A DNA stretch of 64,000 nt, from positions 3,649,501-3,713,500 of the forward strand of contig NZ_CP117439.1 of the NCBI RefSeq assembly GCF_030687575.1, given 5' to 3'. A program made the position numbers and the translations under genes. Under the pieces are notes generated by a model that was not told the origin of the DNA, did no database searches, and was given only the letters and a program-made list of their open reading frames with translations. The DNA comes from Pseudomonas sp. FP2309. GTDB taxonomy: Bacteria; Pseudomonadota; Gammaproteobacteria; Pseudomonadales; Pseudomonadaceae. This document shows positions 27,417 through 37,767 of the stretch, in pieces (within the stretch, counting starts at the first letter, position 1; every line of letters starts with the position of its first letter).

Positions 27417-29981
27417 TTATGCCAACCGGCTGAGCATTTCCTTGGCCTCGCCGCGCTGGGACTCATCCCCTTCGGTCAGCACTTCGGCGAGGATATCTTT
27501 CGCGCCATCGGCATCACCCATGTCGATGTAGGCCTGGGCCAGGTCCAGCTTGGTGGAGACCTCGTTGGTGCCGGAGAGGAAATCGAACTCTGGTTCATCA
27601 TCACCCAGCGCCGCGTCTTCAGCGGTAAAGGTCGGCTCGATCGGCGGGTGTTCCAGGCTCTGGGACAAGCGATCCAGCTCAGCGTTGACGTCATCGAGTT
27701 CCGACGCAAAGGCGTCGGGCGTAGCCGCTGCATCCGGCTCGTCCGCCAGGGACAGGTCAAAATCTTCCGGCAGGTCGAAATCGTCCAGTGCCGCAGGCGT
27801 AAGGGTCGGCGGCTCGACTGCCGGGACGTCCTTCATCTCCTCTTCCAGGCCCGAAAGGAAGTCGTCATCCGATTGCGCCGATGCCGGTGCGTCCAACTGC
27901 AGGTCCAGGTCGAAGTCGGACAAATCATCCGGGCTCGCCTTGGCTTCGGTTTGCTGCGCCAGCACCGATTCAAAACTCAGCTCGTCGTCCAGATTGGCCG
28001 GTGACGCGGCTTCCAGCTCATCCAGGCTCAGATCAAAATCCGTATCGAGCGCGTCCGGCTCAGGTGCAGGGGCAACCGGCTTGTCTTCCAGCAGTTCCTT
28101 GACGTACTGAGCGTCGAGGGCGGCGGCGGCCACCGCGGCACTAACACCCGCCGCCACGACCGCCATGGCCGGGAAGCGCGACTTGAGTTGCTCGACCTGG
28201 GCGTGGTTTTCACCATTGGCCACCAGTTGGCGCTCCTGAGTCACGAAGCCGTCCTTGTCGCTTTGCAGGCCGTAGACTTCCATCAGTTTCAAGCGCAGGT
28301 CGCTGCGCTTGGGCTCGTGCTTGATTGCCTGCTCCAGCACATCGGCGGCCTGGTTAAGGTGACCGCGATCAATATGGGATTGTGCCTGGGCCAGCGCGTC
28401 ATTGGCGTTTTGCGGGGCCACGGCCACCGCCAACGGGGCGAGCACGGAGGCAACGGTAGGCGCCGCGACGGCAGGCTCAACGACGGGTGTCGGAGCCGGA
28501 GCCGGCGCGGCCGCCAGCTTTACGCTGGGAGGCGAGACCTCCAGACCCTCAAAGCTGTCCGGTGGCAGGTCCTGTTGGATGTCCGAGCTGAACAGCGGCT
28601 CTTCGGCCAGGGCCCGCGCCATGCGCAAGTGCTTTTCCTCTTCGCGGCGCGCATTGCGATGACGCGCCCACAGCAGCAGAAGCAACAACACCAGCAGACC
28701 CGCTGCGCCGCCGATGACACCGAGGACGACAGGGTTGGTCAGCAGCTCGTCGAACTTGCCTTGTGTGGTGTCTGCAGCGGCGACCGGCGTTACCGGCTCC
28801 GCTGCCGGCGCAGCAGGCGTCGGCGTGGCGACCGGCGCAGCGGGTGTCGCTGGGGCGGCCGCCGGGTCACTTGCCAATTGGGCGGGCATCGCCGTCGTGG
28901 CTTGCGCCGCCGGGTCAGCTTTTTCCGCCTGCAGGCGGGCCAGTTGATCGTTCTTCAGTTGAATCAGCTTTTGCAGCTTGTCCAACTGGCTCTGCAAATC
29001 GGCTGCGCGGCTTTTCAGCTCTTCATTGTCGCGGCGAGTGGTGTCCAGTTGTTCCTGGGTCATCGCCAGCTTGTCGCTCAAGACCTGGCTGTCACCGGCC
29101 TTGCCTTTGCCGCCCTTCCTGGCCGCTTCGGCCGAGACCAGGCTCAGGTTGTCCTGGGCATTGGTGGTCGATGGGGCGTTGCCCGCTTGAGCGCGCTTGG
29201 TCGCATCCAGTTGCTGCTTGCCGGCTGCCGGGTTATTGGCCGCGCGGCGGCCCTGACGCCAAGCCTCGTTCTGCGCACGAACCTCAGCAATCGCACGGGG
29301 TTGCGGCAACGCGGTACTTTGCACGGTGTCGGGCAGGCGCAGCACCTGGCCGGTTTTGAGGCGGTTGATATTGCCATCGATAAAGGCGCCCGGGTTGAGT
29401 GCCTGGATGGCCAGCATGGTCTGCTGGACCGAGCCACCATTGCGGTACTTCTCGGCAATTTCCCACAAGGTGTCGCGAGAAGAGGTGGTGTGCTGGGCCG
29501 GTTTGCTCACGGCAGGCGTGGCGCTGGCGGGCGCACTCAAGCGTGGAGCCGGCGCGGTGGCGCCTGGAGCGGACGGGTCGAACTTGGCAGGATCCAGCAA
29601 TACGCTGTAATCGCGCATCAGGCGGCCGTTGGGCCACTGCACCTGCAGCAGGAAACGGACGTAGGAATCGGGCAGCGGCTTGCTGGAGGTGACCCGCACC
29701 ACGCTGCGGCCGCTGGGGTTGATCACCGGGGTAAACGTCAGGTCGTTGAGAAACGCCTGGCGATCCACGCCGGCATCCACAAATGCCTGGGATGAAGCCA
29801 GGCTCGGGGTGATCTCGGACGCCGTGAGGCCGCCGACATCGAGCAATTCGATTTCCACCGACAAGGGCTGGTTCAACTTCGACTTGAGGGTCATTTCCCC
29901 CAGCTGCAGCGCCTGCGCCATACCGGAGGACAGCGCCGAGGCGGCCGCTATTGCTAACACCAGTTTGCGAACTTGAACCAT
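27417..29981 (-). CDS. fimV: FimV, polar hub protein (LysM and TPR-type)
   Basis: An 854-residue inner-membrane protein starting MVQVRKLVLAIAAASALSSG; GGATGAG before it supports this start. Order: signal or anchor helix (1-24); conserved periplasmic FimV N-terminus (LQLGEMTLKSKLNQPL, about 25-135); LysM peptidoglycan-binding motif (SSRDTLWEIAEKYRNGGS); coiled coil (LAMTQEQLDTTRRDNEELKSRAADLQ region); membrane helix (VLGVIGGAAGLLVLLLLLLW, about 410-430). A long acidic cytoplasmic part with TPR-like helices ends in the FimV C-terminal motif (STKLDLAQAYIDMGDADGAK). FimV organises cell-pole functions, type IV pili and cAMP signalling in P. aeruginosa. Confidence 0.93.
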   Translation of the reverse strand: MVQVRKLVLAIAAASALSSGMAQALQLGEMTLKSKLNQPLSVEIELLDVGGLTASEITPSLASSQAFVDAGVDRQAFLNDLTFTPVINPSGRSVVRVTSSKPLPDSYVRFLLQVQWPNGRLMRDYSVLLDPAKFDPSAPGATAPAPRLSAPASATPAVSKPAQHTTSSRDTLWEIAEKYRNGGSVQQTMLAIQALNPGAFIDGNINRLKTGQVLRLPDTVQSTALPQPRAIAEVRAQNEAWRQGRRAANNPAAGKQQLDATKRAQAGNAPSTTNAQDNLSLVSAEAARKGGKGKAGDSQVLSDKLAMTQEQLDTTRRDNEELKSRAADLQSQLDKLQKLIQLKNDQLARLQAEKADPAAQATTAMPAQLASDPAAAPATPAAPVATPTPAAPAAEPVTPVAAADTTQGKFDELLTNPVVLGVIGGAAGLLVLLLLLLWARHRNARREEEKHLRMARALAEEPLFSSDIQQDLPPDSFEGLEVSPPSVKLAAAPAPAPTPVVEPAVAAPTVASVLAPLAVAVAPQNANDALAQAQSHIDRGHLNQAADVLEQAIKHEPKRSDLRLKLMEVYGLQSDKDGFVTQERQLVANGENHAQVEQLKSRFPAMAVVAAGVSAAVAAAALDAQYVKELLEDKPVAPAPEPDALDTDFDLSLDELEAASPANLDDELSFESVLAQQTEAKASPDDLSDFDLDLQLDAPASAQSDDDFLSGLEEEMKDVPAVEPPTLTPAALDDFDLPEDFDLSLADEPDAAATPDAFASELDDVNAELDRLSQSLEHPPIEPTFTAEDAALGDDEPEFDFLSGTNEVSTKLDLAQAYIDMGDADGAKDILAEVLTEGDESQRGEAKEMLSRLA

Positions 29982-30144
29982 AGCCTCATCCTTTGTTTGA
30001 ACACTCCCCGGCCTGCGAGAAGGTTGGTAACCGCTTGCCATAAGGCATGGCGAGCCGATAGGTCACCGACGCGCAACTGTTCCTGCTTGGGGCCAAGCAT
30101 AGCGCCTGGTTAGAATCAATCTACAAATTGCCGCCAAGTATCTT

Positions 30145-31155
30145 TTACGCAAGGCCTTTTATCAACAACTGCGCCAGCTGCACAGCGTTAAGCGCCGAGC
30201 CCTTGCGTACGTTATCTGACGTCAACCACAGATTTAGTTCCGCCGGGTCATCCACACCGGCGCGAACCCGGCCTACATACACCACGTCCTGCCCCACTGC
30301 ATCGCCCACGGCGGTTGGGTAATCCCCCTCCTCCACCCGCTCGATACCTGGCGCACTGTCCAACGTGCGGTTGACCGCCGCCAGGTCGACCGGCGCGGCC
30401 AATTGCAACGACACAGTCAGGCTATCGCCAAAAAACACCGGGGCTTGAACGCACGTCGCGGAAATCTTTAGCGAAGGTAAATCCAGAACCGCACGAAGTT
30501 CATGTACGAGACGCTTCTCAAGTGCCGTATGACCTTGAGCATCAGGCGTGCCGACTTGGGCCAGGAGATTGAAGGCCATCTGCCGATCAAAGAACGTCGG
30601 CTCCAGAGGGCGCACGTTCAGCAGCTCCGCCGTCTGACGAGCCAGTTCACTGACCGCCTCGCGACCTTGGGCCGACACCGCCAGGTTGGCGGTAACGCTG
30701 ACACGCTGGATGTCGAGCAAACCGCGCAACGGTGCCAGCACCACCGCCAGGTGAGTGGCGCACGGGCTTGGGCTGCTGAGCAGGAACGGTTTTTTCAGGC
30801 CTTTGAGGACGTGAGCGTTGGCCTCGGGCACTACGCCAGGCGCCTGATCGGCGGGCAAGGCACCCGACAAGTCGATCACCGAGCAGCCGGCCGCCACGGC
30901 ACGTGGGGCGAAACTCAGGGTCACCGCCGGGCCTGCAGCGAAGAACGCCAGTTGTGCCTTGCTGAAGTCGAACTCATCGACTTCCTTGACCCGCACGTTC
31001 TTGCCGCGAAACGGCACCGACGCACCGGCAGAGTTATTGCCCGCCAGCAAATACAGGGTGCCCACCGGAAACTTCAGCTCTTCGAGAATCTGCACCAGGG
31101 TTTCACCGACGGTGCCGGTGGCGCCGATCACGGCGATTTCAAAGGTCTGGGTCAT
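30145..31155 (-). CDS. usg: USG-1-like aspartate-semialdehyde dehydrogenase paralog
   Basis: A 336-residue protein with the ASADH fold: NAD(P)-binding IAVIGATGTVGETLVQILEE at the N-terminus and the catalytic-Cys segment SPSPCATHLAVVLAPL. Two other active-site positions are changed relative to the true enzyme next door: the substrate-binding Arg of CVR is Gln (ATCVQAPV) and the acid-base His of RCHS is Asp (FFGDSL). It is therefore probably not an active dehydrogenase. Start at 31155 is supported by GAGG. It lies between asd and fimV, as in other gamma-proteobacteria; function unknown. Confidence 0.88.
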   Translation of the reverse strand: MTQTFEIAVIGATGTVGETLVQILEELKFPVGTLYLLAGNNSAGASVPFRGKNVRVKEVDEFDFSKAQLAFFAAGPAVTLSFAPRAVAAGCSVIDLSGALPADQAPGVVPEANAHVLKGLKKPFLLSSPSPCATHLAVVLAPLRGLLDIQRVSVTANLAVSAQGREAVSELARQTAELLNVRPLEPTFFDRQMAFNLLAQVGTPDAQGHTALEKRLVHELRAVLDLPSLKISATCVQAPVFFGDSLTVSLQLAAPVDLAAVNRTLDSAPGIERVEEGDYPTAVGDAVGQDVVYVGRVRAGVDDPAELNLWLTSDNVRKGSALNAVQLAQLLIKGLA

Positions 31156-31292
31156 GGGGGCTGCCTCGGGCATTGCGGGGGGAGCGGCACTTTACCGGGT
31201 GGCTGGGGGTGAGGCAATTAGCCTGGGGCCTGGGGTGCGGCCGATCGCCGTGTCGGGGCATGGATATCCGCAGCTTGATCTGCGAACACCTT

Positions 31293-31330
31293 CGCATATG
31301 GGAGGGGCTTGCCCCCGACAAGGCTCGAAA
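31293..31330. repeat. REP-type palindrome
   Basis: TATGGGAGGGGCTTGCCCCCGACAAGG-type sequence in the usg-asd gap, containing the inverted GGGGGC/GCCCCC arms typical of Pseudomonas REP elements. Single copy. Confidence 0.6.
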
Positions 31331-31335
31331 AAACA

Positions 31336-31371
31336 ATAAAAAACCCGCGCCTGTCACCAGAGCACGGGTTT
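31336..31371 (-). terminator. asd terminator
   Basis: On the minus strand AACCCGTGC...GCGCGGGTT followed by a T run, starting just after the asd stop codon. It separates asd from usg. Confidence 0.75.
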
Positions 31372-31388
31372 GTCGAGACAGGCAGCGA

Positions 31389-32501
31389 TCAACGCTCCAG
31401 CAAAATCCGCAGCATGCGGCGCAGCGGCTCGGCCGCGCCCCACAGCAACTGGTCGCCAACCGTGAACGCGCCGAGGAACTGGCTGCCCATGTTCAGCTTG
31501 CGCAGGCGGCCCACCGGTACATTCAGGGTGCCGGTGACCTTGGTCGGGCTCAGCTCCTGCATGCTGATGTCGCGGTTGTTCGGCACCAGCTTGACCCACG
31601 GGTTGTGCTGGCTGATCAGCCCTTCGATATCGGCGATTGGCACGTCTTTGTTCAACTTGATGGTCAGTGCCTGGCTGTGGCAGCGCATGGCGCCGATGCG
31701 CACGCAGATACCGTCCACCGGGATCGGGCTCTTGAAGCGACCGAGGATCTTGTTGGTCTCGGCCTGGGCCTTCCACTCTTCACGGCTCTGGCCGTTCGGC
31801 AGCTCCTTGTCGATCCAAGGGATGAGGCTACCGGCCAATGGCACGCCGAAGTTTTCGGTCGGGTAGGCATCGCTGCGCATCGCTTCGGCCACACGACGAT
31901 CGATGTCGAGGATCGCGCTGGCCGGGTCGGCCAGTTGATCGGCGACAGCGGCGTGGGTCGCGCCCATCTGCTTGATCAGCTCGCGCATGTTCTGCGCGCC
32001 GGCGCCGGACGCCGCCTGATAGGTCATGGCGCTCATCCACTCCACCAGACCGGCCTCGAACAGACCGCCCAGGCCCATCAGCATCAGGCTGACGGTGCAG
32101 TTGCCGCCGACGTAGTTCTTGGTGCCGGCATCCAGCTGCTGGTCGATGACCTTGCGGTTAACCGGGTCGAGGATGATCACCGCGTCGTCCTGCATGCGCA
32201 GGCTCGAAGCGGCGTCGATCCAGTAACCCTGCCAGCCGGCTTCGCGCAGCTTGGGGAAAACTTCGCTGGTGTAGTCGCCGCCCTGGCAGGTCAGGATCAC
32301 GTCGAGGGTTTTCAGCTCGTCGATGCTGTAGGCGTCTTTGAGCGGAGCAATATCCTTGCCCACGGACGGCCCTTGGCCACCCACGTTCGAGGTGGTGAAA
32401 AACACCGGCTCAATAAGATCGAAATCCTGCTCTTCCAGCATCCGCTGCATGAGCACGGAACCGACCATACCGCGCCAACCGATCAGACCTACACGTTTCA
32501 T
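31389..32501 (-). CDS. asd: Aspartate-semialdehyde dehydrogenase
   Basis: A 370-residue enzyme of the E. coli type that reduces aspartyl phosphate to aspartate semialdehyde for lysine, threonine, methionine and diaminopimelate synthesis. [17 protein letters not shown] binds NADP. The catalytic Cys is in [12 protein letters not shown], Arg in [18 protein letters not shown] and the acid-base His in the same segment. It lies downstream of leuB behind a terminator, so it probably has its own promoter. Confidence 0.96.
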   Translation of the reverse strand: MKRVGLIGWRGMVGSVLMQRMLEEQDFDLIEPVFFTTSNVGGQGPSVGKDIAPLKDAYSIDELKTLDVILTCQGGDYTSEVFPKLREAGWQGYWIDAASSLRMQDDAVIILDPVNRKVIDQQLDAGTKNYVGGNCTVSLMLMGLGGLFEAGLVEWMSAMTYQAASGAGAQNMRELIKQMGATHAAVADQLADPASAILDIDRRVAEAMRSDAYPTENFGVPLAGSLIPWIDKELPNGQSREEWKAQAETNKILGRFKSPIPVDGICVRIGAMRCHSQALTIKLNKDVPIADIEGLISQHNPWVKLVPNNRDISMQELSPTKVTGTLNVPVGRLRKLNMGSQFLGAFTVGDQLLWGAAEPLRRMLRILLER

Positions 32502-32515
32502 CGCAACTACACCTT

Positions 32516-32559
32516 GTTAAAAAGTGGGCCGCCTTGCAGCAACAACTGCAAGCGGGCCC
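32516..32559 (-). terminator. leuB terminator
   Basis: On the minus strand a long stem GGGCC(C)GCTTGCAG / CTGCAAG(G)CGGCCC with loop TTGTTG, then ACTTTTTAA. It begins a few bases after the leuB stop. Confidence 0.85.
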
Positions 32560-32565
32560 GAGAGA

Positions 32566-33648
<1,083 letters not shown>

Positions 33649-33701
33649 GCGTTCCTCATTTCATCAAGCGACCCGCCCGCAGGCAGGTCGGGAAAAATTA
33701 A

Positions 33702-34466
33702 TCAGCGCTCGGCCCACACCACCAGCACGTCGGTGCTGAAGGTGCCGTCGGCTTGGATCTCGTAATAGTCGCGCACTTCCTGGCCCATCGCCTGCTGCAA
33801 CTCAAGGATCGCGGCGCGCAACGCTTGCGGCGTGCGCATGCGCTCGACCCACGAGGTGTATTCCAGGCGCAGACGCTGGCGGGTGCTGTTGCGCACATGT
33901 AAACCGGCCTCACTGAGATGACGCATCCACTCGGCGGCGGAATAATCTCGCACGTGGCTGGTGTCGCGCAGCACTTCGACGGTTTGCAGGTAAGTGTCCA
34001 ACAGCGGGCTGCCCGGCGACAAGACGTCGACAAACGCCGCCACGCCGCCTGGCTTGAGTACGCGGCGCACTTCACGCAGCGCCAGGCCGAGGTCGCTCCA
34101 GTGGTGGGCCGAATAACGGCTGAACACGAAGTCAAATTCGCCATCGGCGAACGGCAAGCGTTCGGCGGCACCGTTCACGGTGCTGATATTGGTGAACCCG
34201 CGTTCTTGCGCAGCGGCGGCCACCACATCAAGCATTTGCTGAGACAGGTCGTAAGCCACCACCTCTTTGACCAGCGGCGCGACGTGAAAACTCACATGAC
34301 CGGCACCGCAGCCCAGGTCCAGCAGTCGCGCACCGCCCTGCCCGGCCAGTTCGGCCTGGAGCAGCGCGAATTCGGTGCCTTGGGCGTGCACGGCACTGCT
34401 CAGGTAGGCCGCGGCCTGTTCGCCGAATTGTTTTTGCACGACTTGGGTGTGGGCGGTGCTGGTCAT
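33702..34466 (-). CDS. Class I SAM-dependent methyltransferase in the leu operon
   Basis: A 254-residue UbiE-like methyltransferase. Motif I LLDLGCGAGHVSFHVA (about 48-63) binds SAM. Motif II AYDLS and FDFVFSRYSAHHWSDLGLAL follow. The C-terminal part (MRTPQALRAAILELQQAMGQEVRDYYE) resembles the methyltransferases linked to biotin, quinone or small-molecule pathways. The start at 34466 has GAGGA upstream; the longer ORF from 34583 enters REP-like sequence. It sits between leuD and leuB in several pseudomonads; its substrate is not known. Confidence 0.88.
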   Translation of the reverse strand: MTSTAHTQVVQKQFGEQAAAYLSSAVHAQGTEFALLQAELAGQGGARLLDLGCGAGHVSFHVAPLVKEVVAYDLSQQMLDVVAAAAQERGFTNISTVNGAAERLPFADGEFDFVFSRYSAHHWSDLGLALREVRRVLKPGGVAAFVDVLSPGSPLLDTYLQTVEVLRDTSHVRDYSAAEWMRHLSEAGLHVRNSTRQRLRLEYTSWVERMRTPQALRAAILELQQAMGQEVRDYYEIQADGTFSTDVLVVWAER

Positions 34467-34537
34467 GATGGACTTCCTCGGGTTTTGGGGTGTTTGTACG
34501 GCCGCTGTCGCAGGCAAGCCAGCGTCCACAGTTGGAA

Positions 34538-34582
34538 TACATCCCCCCGTGGAAGCCGGGCTTGCCCGCGATGGGGCCCGCA
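34538..34582. repeat. REP-like palindrome between leuD and the methyltransferase gene
   Basis: CCGTGGAAGCCGGGCTTGCCCGCGATGGGG-type sequence with CGGGC/GCCCG arms, a variant of the Pseudomonas REP consensus. Confidence 0.5.
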
Positions 34583-34596
34583 CGGTCTACCTCAAA

Positions 34597-35241
34597 TCAC
34601 GCGTCGCGAAACAACCAGGGCTGGCTGGCCCGGTGCCTGGCTTCAAACGCAGCAATCGCATCGCCGTCCTGCAAGGTCAGGCCGATATCGTCCAGACCAT
34701 TGATCAGGCAGTGCTTGCGGAACGCGTCCACTTCGAAGTGGTACACCTTGCCGTCCGGACGGGTCACGGTTTGCGCGGCCAGATCGACGGTCAACTGGTA
34801 GCCCACCTCGGCTTCCACTTGTTTGAACAGTTCATCGACTTCTTCGTCGGTCAAGATGATCGGCAGCAGGCCGTTCTTGAAGCTGTTGTTGAAGAAGATG
34901 TCGGCATAGCTGGGCGCGATAATGCTGCGAAAGCCATATTCTTCCAGGGCCCACGGCGCGTGTTCACGGCTGGAGCCACAACCGAAGTTTTCCCGGGCCA
35001 GCAACACGCTAGCGCCCTGGTAACGTTCGGCGTTGAGCACGAAGTCCTTGTTAAGCGGGCGCTTGGAGTTGTCCTGGTAGGCGTAGCCCACGTCAAGGTA
35101 GCGCCACTCGTCGAACAGGTTGGGGCCGAAACCGGTGCGCTTGATCGACTTCAAGAACTGCTTGGGGATGATCTGGTCGGTGTCCACGTTGGCACGGTCC
35201 AACGGCGCGACAAGACCTGTGTGTTGGGTAAAAGCTCTCAT
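34597..35241 (-). CDS. leuD: 3-isopropylmalate dehydratase, small subunit
   Basis: A 214-residue swivel-domain subunit that combines with LeuC to isomerise 2- to 3-isopropylmalate. The substrate-recognition motif [19 protein letters not shown] is intact, as are [18 protein letters not shown] at the N-terminus and [14 protein letters not shown] near the C-terminus. It follows leuC by about ten bases; GAGGA supports the ATG at 35241. Confidence 0.96.
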   Translation of the reverse strand: MRAFTQHTGLVAPLDRANVDTDQIIPKQFLKSIKRTGFGPNLFDEWRYLDVGYAYQDNSKRPLNKDFVLNAERYQGASVLLARENFGCGSSREHAPWALEEYGFRSIIAPSYADIFFNNSFKNGLLPIILTDEEVDELFKQVEAEVGYQLTVDLAAQTVTRPDGKVYHFEVDAFRKHCLINGLDDIGLTLQDGDAIAAFEARHRASQPWLFRDA

Positions 35242-35251
35242 CGGGTATTCC

Positions 35252-36670
35252 TCAGATCAATTCGCGAACGTCGATGAAACGACCGTTAACGGCGGCGGCG
35301 GCGGCCATGGCCGGGCTGACCAGGTGAGTACGCCCACCGGCCCCCTGACGCCCTTCGAAGTTACGGTTGGACGTGGACGCGCAGTGCTCGCCCGACTCCA
35401 GGCGGTCCGGGTTCATTGCCAGGCACATGGAGCAGCCCGGCTCGCGCCATTCAAAACCGGCTTCGAGGAAAATCTTGTCCAGCCCTTCGGCTTCGGCCTG
35501 CGCCTTGACCAGACCCGAGCCCGGCACCACGATCGCCTGCTTGATGGTGGAGGCCACTTTACGCCCCTTGGCGATCACAGCGGCGGCGCGCAAGTCTTCG
35601 ATCCGCGAGTTGGTGCACGAGCCGATGAACACGCGATCCAACTGGATGTCGGTGATCGCCTGGTTGGCCTGCAAGCCCATGTATTTCAAGGCGCGCTCGA
35701 TGGAGCCACGCTTGACCAGGTCGGTTTCTTTAGCCGGGTCCGGTACGTTCTGGTCGACCGCCAACACCATTTCCGGCGACGTGCCCCAGCTCACCTGCGG
35801 CTTGATCTGGGCCGCGTCGAGCTCGACGACGGTGTCGAACACCGCGTCGGCGTCGGACACCAGGTCCTTCCAGGCTTCAACCGCCGCATCCCAATCGGCG
35901 CCTTGCGGGGCGAAGGGGCGGCCTTTGACGTATTCAACGGTTTTTGCGTCCGCGGCCACCATGCCCACACGGGCGCCGGCTTCAATGGACATGTTGCAGA
36001 TGGTCATGCGGCCTTCGATGGACAGGTCGCGAATAGCGCTGCCGGCAAATTCGATGGCATGGCCGTTACCGCCGGCGGTGCCGATCTTGCCGATCACGGC
36101 CAGCACGATGTCCTTGGCGGTCACGCCGAACGGCAACGTGCCTTCGACCTTGACCAGCATGTTCTTCATCTTTTTAGCGACCAGGCACTGGGTGGCGAAT
36201 ACATGCTCCACCTCAGACGTACCGATGCCATGGGCCAAGGCGCCGAACGCACCGTGGGTGGAGGTGTGGGAGTCGCCGCAGACCACGGTCATGCCCGGCA
36301 ACGTGGCGCCTTGTTCCGGGCCGATCACGTGCACGATGCCTTGACGCACGTCATTCATCTTGAATTCGGTGATGCCATATTCATCGCAATAGTCGTCAAG
36401 GGTCTGTACCTGCAAACGCGATACGGTGTCGACAATCGCGTCGATGCCGCCCTTGCGCTCCGGTGTGGTCGGTACGTTGTGGTCCGGGGTGGCGATGATC
36501 GAGTCGACGCGCCAAGGCTTGCGCCCGGCCAGTCGCAGGCCTTCGAACGCTTGGGGCGAGGTCACTTCATGGATGATGTGACGGTCGATGTAGATCAGCG
36601 ACGACCCATCATCGCGCCGTTTCACTTCATGGGAATCCCAAAGCTTGTCGTAAAGCGTTTTGCCGGCCAT
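35252..36670 (-). CDS. leuC: 3-isopropylmalate dehydratase, large subunit
   Basis: A 472-residue aconitase-family subunit with the Fe-S cluster. The start at 36670 gives [16 protein letters not shown], the usual LeuC N-terminus. The three cluster cysteines are visible: one in [13 protein letters not shown] and two in [42 protein letters not shown] is the substrate signature. First gene of the leu cluster, divergent from a LysR regulator that may control it. Confidence 0.96.
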   Translation of the reverse strand: MAGKTLYDKLWDSHEVKRRDDGSSLIYIDRHIIHEVTSPQAFEGLRLAGRKPWRVDSIIATPDHNVPTTPERKGGIDAIVDTVSRLQVQTLDDYCDEYGITEFKMNDVRQGIVHVIGPEQGATLPGMTVVCGDSHTSTHGAFGALAHGIGTSEVEHVFATQCLVAKKMKNMLVKVEGTLPFGVTAKDIVLAVIGKIGTAGGNGHAIEFAGSAIRDLSIEGRMTICNMSIEAGARVGMVAADAKTVEYVKGRPFAPQGADWDAAVEAWKDLVSDADAVFDTVVELDAAQIKPQVSWGTSPEMVLAVDQNVPDPAKETDLVKRGSIERALKYMGLQANQAITDIQLDRVFIGSCTNSRIEDLRAAAVIAKGRKVASTIKQAIVVPGSGLVKAQAEAEGLDKIFLEAGFEWREPGCSMCLAMNPDRLESGEHCASTSNRNFEGRQGAGGRTHLVSPAMAAAAAVNGRFIDVRELI

Positions 36671-36810
36671 CAGTCGGTCCTCATCAGCGGTGTTTCTATG
36701 CGCCGGGCTTTTCAATAACCCTTTGGCTTGTGAGGCTGATGGTATGGCGCTACATTAAATAACTCAAATTCATATTTTTTATGCTTTGGATTACCAACTG
36801 GAATACCACC

Positions 36811-37701
36811 ATGGACTTGGCCAACCTCAATGCTTTTATTGCCATCGCAGAAAGCGGCAGTTTCTCCGGCGCCGGTGAGCGCCTGCACCTGACTCAACCG
36901 GCCATCAGCAAACGCATCGCCGGTCTTGAGCAGCAGTTGAACGTGCGTCTGTTCGATCGTTTGGGCCGTGAAGTGGGCTTGACCGAGGCCGGGCGCGCCC
37001 TGCTGCCACGGGCCTATCAAATCCTCAACGTGCTCGACGACACGCGCCGCGCCCTCACCAACCTGACCGGCGAAGTCAGCGGCCGTCTGACCCTGGCTAC
37101 CAGTCACCATATCGGCCTGCACCGCCTGCCGCCTGTGCTGCGCACCTTTACCCGGGAATACCCGAACGTGGCGCTGGATATTCAGTTTCTCGATTCGGAA
37201 GTGGCCTACGAAGAAATCCTCCATGGCCGCGCCGAAGTGGCCGTCATCACTCTGGCACCCGACCCGCATCACCTGGTGCGTGCCACCCCGGTATGGGACG
37301 ACCCGCTGGACTTTGTGGTGGCGCCGGAACACAGCCTGATCAGCAACGGCGCCATCAGCCTGGCCGACATTGCCGGGCACCCGGCGGTGTTCCCCGGCGG
37401 CAATACCTTTACCCACCATATTGTCAGTCGACTGTTCGAGGCCCAGGGCCTCACGCCGAATATCGCCATGAGCACTAACTATTTGGAAACCATCAAGATG
37501 ATGGTGTCCATCGGCCTGGCCTGGAGCGTGTTGCCGCGCACCATGCTCGACGAGCAGGTGGCAAGTATCGCTTTGCCAGGCATACAACTCAGTCGCCAGC
37601 TAGGCTATATCGTGCACACCGAAAGGACGCTGTCGAATGCTGCGCGGGCTTTCATGAGCCTATTGGATGCACAGGTGGATCTGCCAGGGATACAGGCATG
37701 A
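36811..37701 (+). CDS. LysR-family regulator divergent from leuC
   Basis: A 296-residue LysR regulator starting MDLANLNAFIAIAESGSFSGAGERL; the winged helix-turn-helix occupies about 1-60 (LTQPAISKRIAGLEQQLNVRLFDRLGR) and the effector domain about 88-290. The 140-base AT-rich gap to leuC is shared. Divergent placement is typical of LysR control of the neighbouring operon, here leucine synthesis, with 2-isopropylmalate a conceivable ligand by analogy. This is inference from position. Confidence 0.85.
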   Translation: MDLANLNAFIAIAESGSFSGAGERLHLTQPAISKRIAGLEQQLNVRLFDRLGREVGLTEAGRALLPRAYQILNVLDDTRRALTNLTGEVSGRLTLATSHHIGLHRLPPVLRTFTREYPNVALDIQFLDSEVAYEEILHGRAEVAVITLAPDPHHLVRATPVWDDPLDFVVAPEHSLISNGAISLADIAGHPAVFPGGNTFTHHIVSRLFEAQGLTPNIAMSTNYLETIKMMVSIGLAWSVLPRTMLDEQVASIALPGIQLSRQLGYIVHTERTLSNAARAFMSLLDAQVDLPGIQA

Positions 37702-37767
37702 CATTGTGCGGCCTCAGGTAGTGAGTCACACCGCGCTGTTTGCCCATCGAATCAAGGCCCTTTGATA

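Noticed and set aside
28188..29795. A 535-codon plus-strand ORF opposite fimV
   Set aside because: Low-complexity Arg/Gln/His translation caused by the repetitive fimV codons.
35120..36718. A 532-codon plus-strand ORF opposite leuC
   Set aside because: Antisense shadow; leuC on the minus strand has all cluster cysteines.
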